Origin: Bacteroidales bacterium
Lineage (GTDB): Bacteria; Bacteroidota; Bacteroidia; Bacteroidales; UBA3663
Reading direction: 5' to 3'
DNA length: 8,706 nt
Assembly (NCBI GenBank): GCA_030526445.1
Contig: JAUNCV010000084.1
Span: 1 to 8,706, forward strand
The stretch's first letter is position 1; every line of letters starts with the position of its first letter. The notes under the pieces were generated by a model. That model was not told the DNA's origin. It saw only the letters and a list, made by a program, of their open reading frames with translations, and made no database searches. This document shows, piece after piece, positions 6,831-8,706 of this stretch. The translations under genes and the position numbers were made by a program.

Positions 6831-7442
6831 TTATAAGCCACTATGGGCCAATACATATTGCTTAAGAAGATCGATAGCCACAAGGTTTGAGCCGCCCTGA
6901 GGCACAATAATGTCTGCATAAGCTTTGGTTGGCTCGATGTGGAGATTGTGCATAGGCTTGATGATGCGCTGGTAACGATCAACGAGATCCTCGACCGTAC
7001 GATCGCGCATGGCCACATCGCGACGAAGCACGCGAATAAGGCGCTCATCGCTCTCGGCATCAACAAAAACTTTCATGTCGAGAATCTTGCGAATCTCAGG
7101 ATCGACCAATGCCATAATGCCCTCGAGAATAATAACCTGACGAGGTTCAATATGCGTACTCTGTCCCGGAAGACGGCTGCAGGTGGCATAGTCATAAACT
7201 GGTTCCTCAACCGCCTGACCATTGCGCAACATATTGAGATGTTCGAGCAACAGAGGCCAATCGAAAGCACGAGGTTCATCGAAGTTCTGTGCCCTTCGCA
7301 CTTCATAGGGCAAATGGCTGCTATCTTTGTAATAGGAATCTTGTGACACAACGGTCACGGCCCCTTCAGGGAGACTTTCAACAATTTTTTTCACAACGGT
7401 GGTCTTACCGCTTCCGGTGCCACCGGCAATGCCTATAATCAT
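6831..7442 (-). CDS. udk: Uridine kinase
   Basis: Cytoplasmic pyrimidine-salvage kinase that phosphorylates uridine (and usually cytidine) to the monophosphate using ATP or GTP. 203 residues, close to the usual 205-213. Walker A is GGTGSGKT at 7-14, followed by SQDSYYKD (33-40) with the probable catalytic base D35. NFDEPRAFDWPLL (53-65) and PVYDYATCSR (81-90) bind nucleoside, IILEGIMAL (104-112) is the Walker-B-like strand, and RRDVAMRDR (140-148) carries lid arginines. The ATG at 7442 fits the family start (MIIGIAGGTGSGKT). It is the first gene of the four-gene minus-strand run and has its own -7 box about 26 bases upstream. No Shine-Dalgarno is seen. Confidence 0.97.
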   Translation of the reverse strand: MIIGIAGGTGSGKTTVVKKIVESLPEGAVTVVSQDSYYKDSSHLPYEVRRAQNFDEPRAFDWPLLLEHLNMLRNGQAVEEPVYDYATCSRLPGQSTHIEPRQVIILEGIMALVDPEIRKILDMKVFVDAESDERLIRVLRRDVAMRDRTVEDLVDRYQRIIKPMHNLHIEPTKAYADIIVPQGGSNLVAIDLLKQYVLAHSGL

Positions 7443-7467
7443 GGAATATTTGGTTTATTGATTTCGG

Positions 7468-7475
7468 CAAATATA
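7468..7475 (-). promoter_or_regulatory. -7 box of the udk promoter
   Basis: TATATTTG on the minus strand matches TAnnTTTG in full. The expected -33 position, 20 bases upstream, reads AAAC and does not match TTTG. Transcription would begin near 7462, giving a leader of about 20 nt. As no other promoter is obvious, it probably drives udk, mltF, the YbhN-like gene and pepD together. Confidence 0.6.
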
Positions 7476-7524
7476 AGGAATATATTTAAAAATGTGTTTC
7501 TTTGGCTCGAAAAATGAGAGCAAA

Positions 7525-7556
7525 TTTGCAATTCACACTCAAAATTGTTATTTTTG
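7525..7556 (+). promoter_or_regulatory. Bacteroidota-type promoter of the methyltransferase-glycosyltransferase unit
   Basis: TTTG (7525-7528), exactly 20 bases, then TATTTTTG (7549-7556). Both halves and the spacing match the Bacteroidota primary sigma factor consensus (TTTG, 19-21 bases, TAnnTTTG). Transcription would start near 7562, about 45 bases before the GTG start at 7607. It points away from the udk promoter about 50 bases to its left, so the gap is a divergent promoter region. Confidence 0.85.
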
Positions 7557-7606
7557 CGCACCCGCATTTTATTTTTCACTTTTACTTTTAAATATTTACT
7601 ATTAAA

Positions 7607-8386
7607 GTGCAACCACTTTCGAAGAATATAATCAAGCTGATCCGCAGTCTTGAGCAACGCAAGTTCCGTCGCATCGAAGGCGAGTTTGTGGCTGAAGGAA
7701 ACAAACTTGTTGGCGACAACTTAGGAAATCTCACCTGCCACCGTCTCATTGCAACCCGAGCTTGGTGGGAACAACATCCTGAGGCCGAAACCATGGCTCA
7801 GGAATGCTATGTTGTGACCGAAGCAGAGATGGAGCGAGTGAGTCTGCTCAATTCGCCCCAAGAGGTGATGGGCACCTTCCTGATTCCACGCGAAGAGATT
7901 GCTCCAGCACATTTGGCCGAAGAACTCAGAAACCAGCTCACAGTGGCGCTCGACGAAGTGCAAGATCCAGGCAATCTGGGCACCATCATCAGATTGTGCG
8001 ACTGGTTTGGCATCCGACACATTGTGTGCAGCCCCACAACGGCCGATTGCTTTGCCCCCAAAGTAGTGCAAGCCACAATGGGAGCCATAGCTCGTGTCAA
8101 AGCACACTATACTCCTTTACCAGAGCTCTTTGGCGAGTTCAGAAAACAGGAAGTGCCCATTTACGGCACTTTCCTGGAGGGAACAGATATCTACCACACA
8201 GACCTCACTCCTCATGGCGTCATTGTGATGGGCAATGAGGGACGAGGCATCTCGGACGAGGTGCGCCAATGGGTCGATAGAAAATTATTTATTCCTCCCT
8301 ACCCTGCCAATGCTCTCACTTCCGAATCGCTCAATGTGGGCATTGCCACCGCCATTTGTGTCAGCGAATTTCGCCGTCGATTATGA
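7607..8386 (+). CDS. SpoU/TrmH-family RNA 2'-O-methyltransferase
   Basis: SAM-dependent enzyme that methylates a ribose 2'-OH in rRNA or tRNA; the target base cannot be read from the sequence. 259 residues. Residues 1-95 form the substrate-binding region typical of the RlmB/TsnR-like group (FVAEGNKLVGD at 27-37). The SPOUT knot domain carries motif 1 (DEVQDPGNLGTIIRL, 116-130, with N123 and R129), motif 2 (VIVMGNEGRGIS, 205-216) and motif 3 (LFIPPYPANALTSESLNVG, 227-245). The start is GTG at 7607. A stop codon lies at 7589-7591 in frame, no ATG occurs between, and the next ATG is far inside the domain, so GTG is well supported. No Shine-Dalgarno is seen. The stop codon overlaps the next gene's start as ATGA. 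Confidence 0.94.
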   Translation: MQPLSKNIIKLIRSLEQRKFRRIEGEFVAEGNKLVGDNLGNLTCHRLIATRAWWEQHPEAETMAQECYVVTEAEMERVSLLNSPQEVMGTFLIPREEIAPAHLAEELRNQLTVALDEVQDPGNLGTIIRLCDWFGIRHIVCSPTTADCFAPKVVQATMGAIARVKAHYTPLPELFGEFRKQEVPIYGTFLEGTDIYHTDLTPHGVIVMGNEGRGISDEVRQWVDRKLFIPPYPANALTSESLNVGIATAICVSEFRRRL

Positions 8387-8706
8387 AAAAAATCTCTGTC
8401 ATCATACTCAACTGGAATGGTGCCCAAAAAGGGTTCCTGCAGCAGTATCTGCCTTCGGTCATAGAGAACACCCCAACAGAATGGGCCGATGTTGTGGTGG
8501 CCGATAATGGTTCAACCGACCACTCGTTAGAGTTGCTGAAAGAGCAATTTCCTTCGGTCAAAGTGATTGCCTTAGAGCACAACTTTGGCTATGCAGAGGG
8601 CAACAACAGAGCTGTGAATGCTGTAGAAACGCCCTATGTTTTGCTGCTCAACGACGACGTGCGTGTAACTCCACATTGGCTTGAACCGATGGTGGACTAT
8701 CTTGAC
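8383..8706 (+). CDS. Family-2 glycosyltransferase (3' end outside window)
   Basis: Partial: 108 residues are visible and the frame is still open at the window edge. The start MKKISVIILNWNG is typical of inverting GT-A family-2 enzymes. DNGSTD (41-46) contacts the nucleotide sugar, HNFGYAEGNN (66-75) resembles rhamnosyltransferase-like members, and NDD (90-92) is the metal-binding DxD equivalent. It would transfer a sugar from a nucleotide donor onto a lipid- or polysaccharide-bound acceptor at the cytoplasmic face of the membrane; donor and acceptor are unknown. ATG at 8383 overlaps the preceding TGA by four bases (ATGA), so translational coupling is likely. It shares the promoter at 7525-7556. 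Confidence 0.93.
   Translation, partial: MKKISVIILNWNGAQKGFLQQYLPSVIENTPTEWADVVVADNGSTDHSLELLKEQFPSVKVIALEHNFGYAEGNNRAVNAVETPYVLLLNDDVRVTPHWLEPMVDYLD

Noticed and set aside
7721..8107. Minus-strand frames opposite the RNA methyltransferase
   Set aside because: No promoter or domain, and the methyltransferase motifs on the plus strand explain the region.

Overview
The window looks like an ordinary housekeeping segment of a Bacteroidota chromosome, most likely order Bacteroidales; a Prevotella-like genus is plausible but cannot be proven from sequence alone. Three things point there: promoter elements of the Bacteroidota type (TAnnTTTG, in one case with TTTG exactly 20 bases upstream), starts that mostly lack a Shine-Dalgarno sequence, and protein variants such as the LPR replacement in motif 3 of seryl-tRNA synthetase. 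I see no mobile element, phage gene, CRISPR array, tRNA or rRNA.

Layout. Positions 1-7442 are coded on the minus strand and 7607-8706 on the plus strand. Reading the minus strand in its own direction: (i) 7442 down to 2826 is a tight four-gene run: uridine kinase (udk), an MltF-type lytic transglycosylase, a YbhN-type flippase-like membrane protein, and a PepD-type aminoacyl-histidine dipeptidase, with gaps of 21, 8 and 31 bases. (ii) 2725 down to about 1931 is the ribosomal protein unit rplU-rpmA (L21-L27), with its own promoter, a leader of about 90 nt that can fold, and a strong intrinsic terminator. (iii) 1880 down to 147 is serS followed 36 bases later by a small exported Ala/Lys-rich coiled-coil protein, closed by an intrinsic terminator at 87-120. 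On the plus strand, a SpoU/TrmH-type RNA 2'-O-methyltransferase overlaps a family-2 glycosyltransferase by four bases; the glycosyltransferase runs off the window.

How the genes fit together. serS, rplU and rpmA serve translation and use lysine codon AAG heavily where I checked. The small exported protein shares that bias (22 of 24 lysines), which suggests high expression. The udk-mltF-ybhN-pepD run mixes nucleotide salvage, peptidoglycan cleavage, an envelope membrane protein and dipeptide hydrolysis; any shared role in envelope turnover is inference. The 7443-7606 gap holds two divergent promoters, one for each direction.

I found no clearly new biological system. The most interesting items are the structured rplU leader, the highly expressed small coiled-coil exported protein behind serS, and a 7-base-periodic set of ATTAAC/GTTAAT hexamers just upstream of serS.
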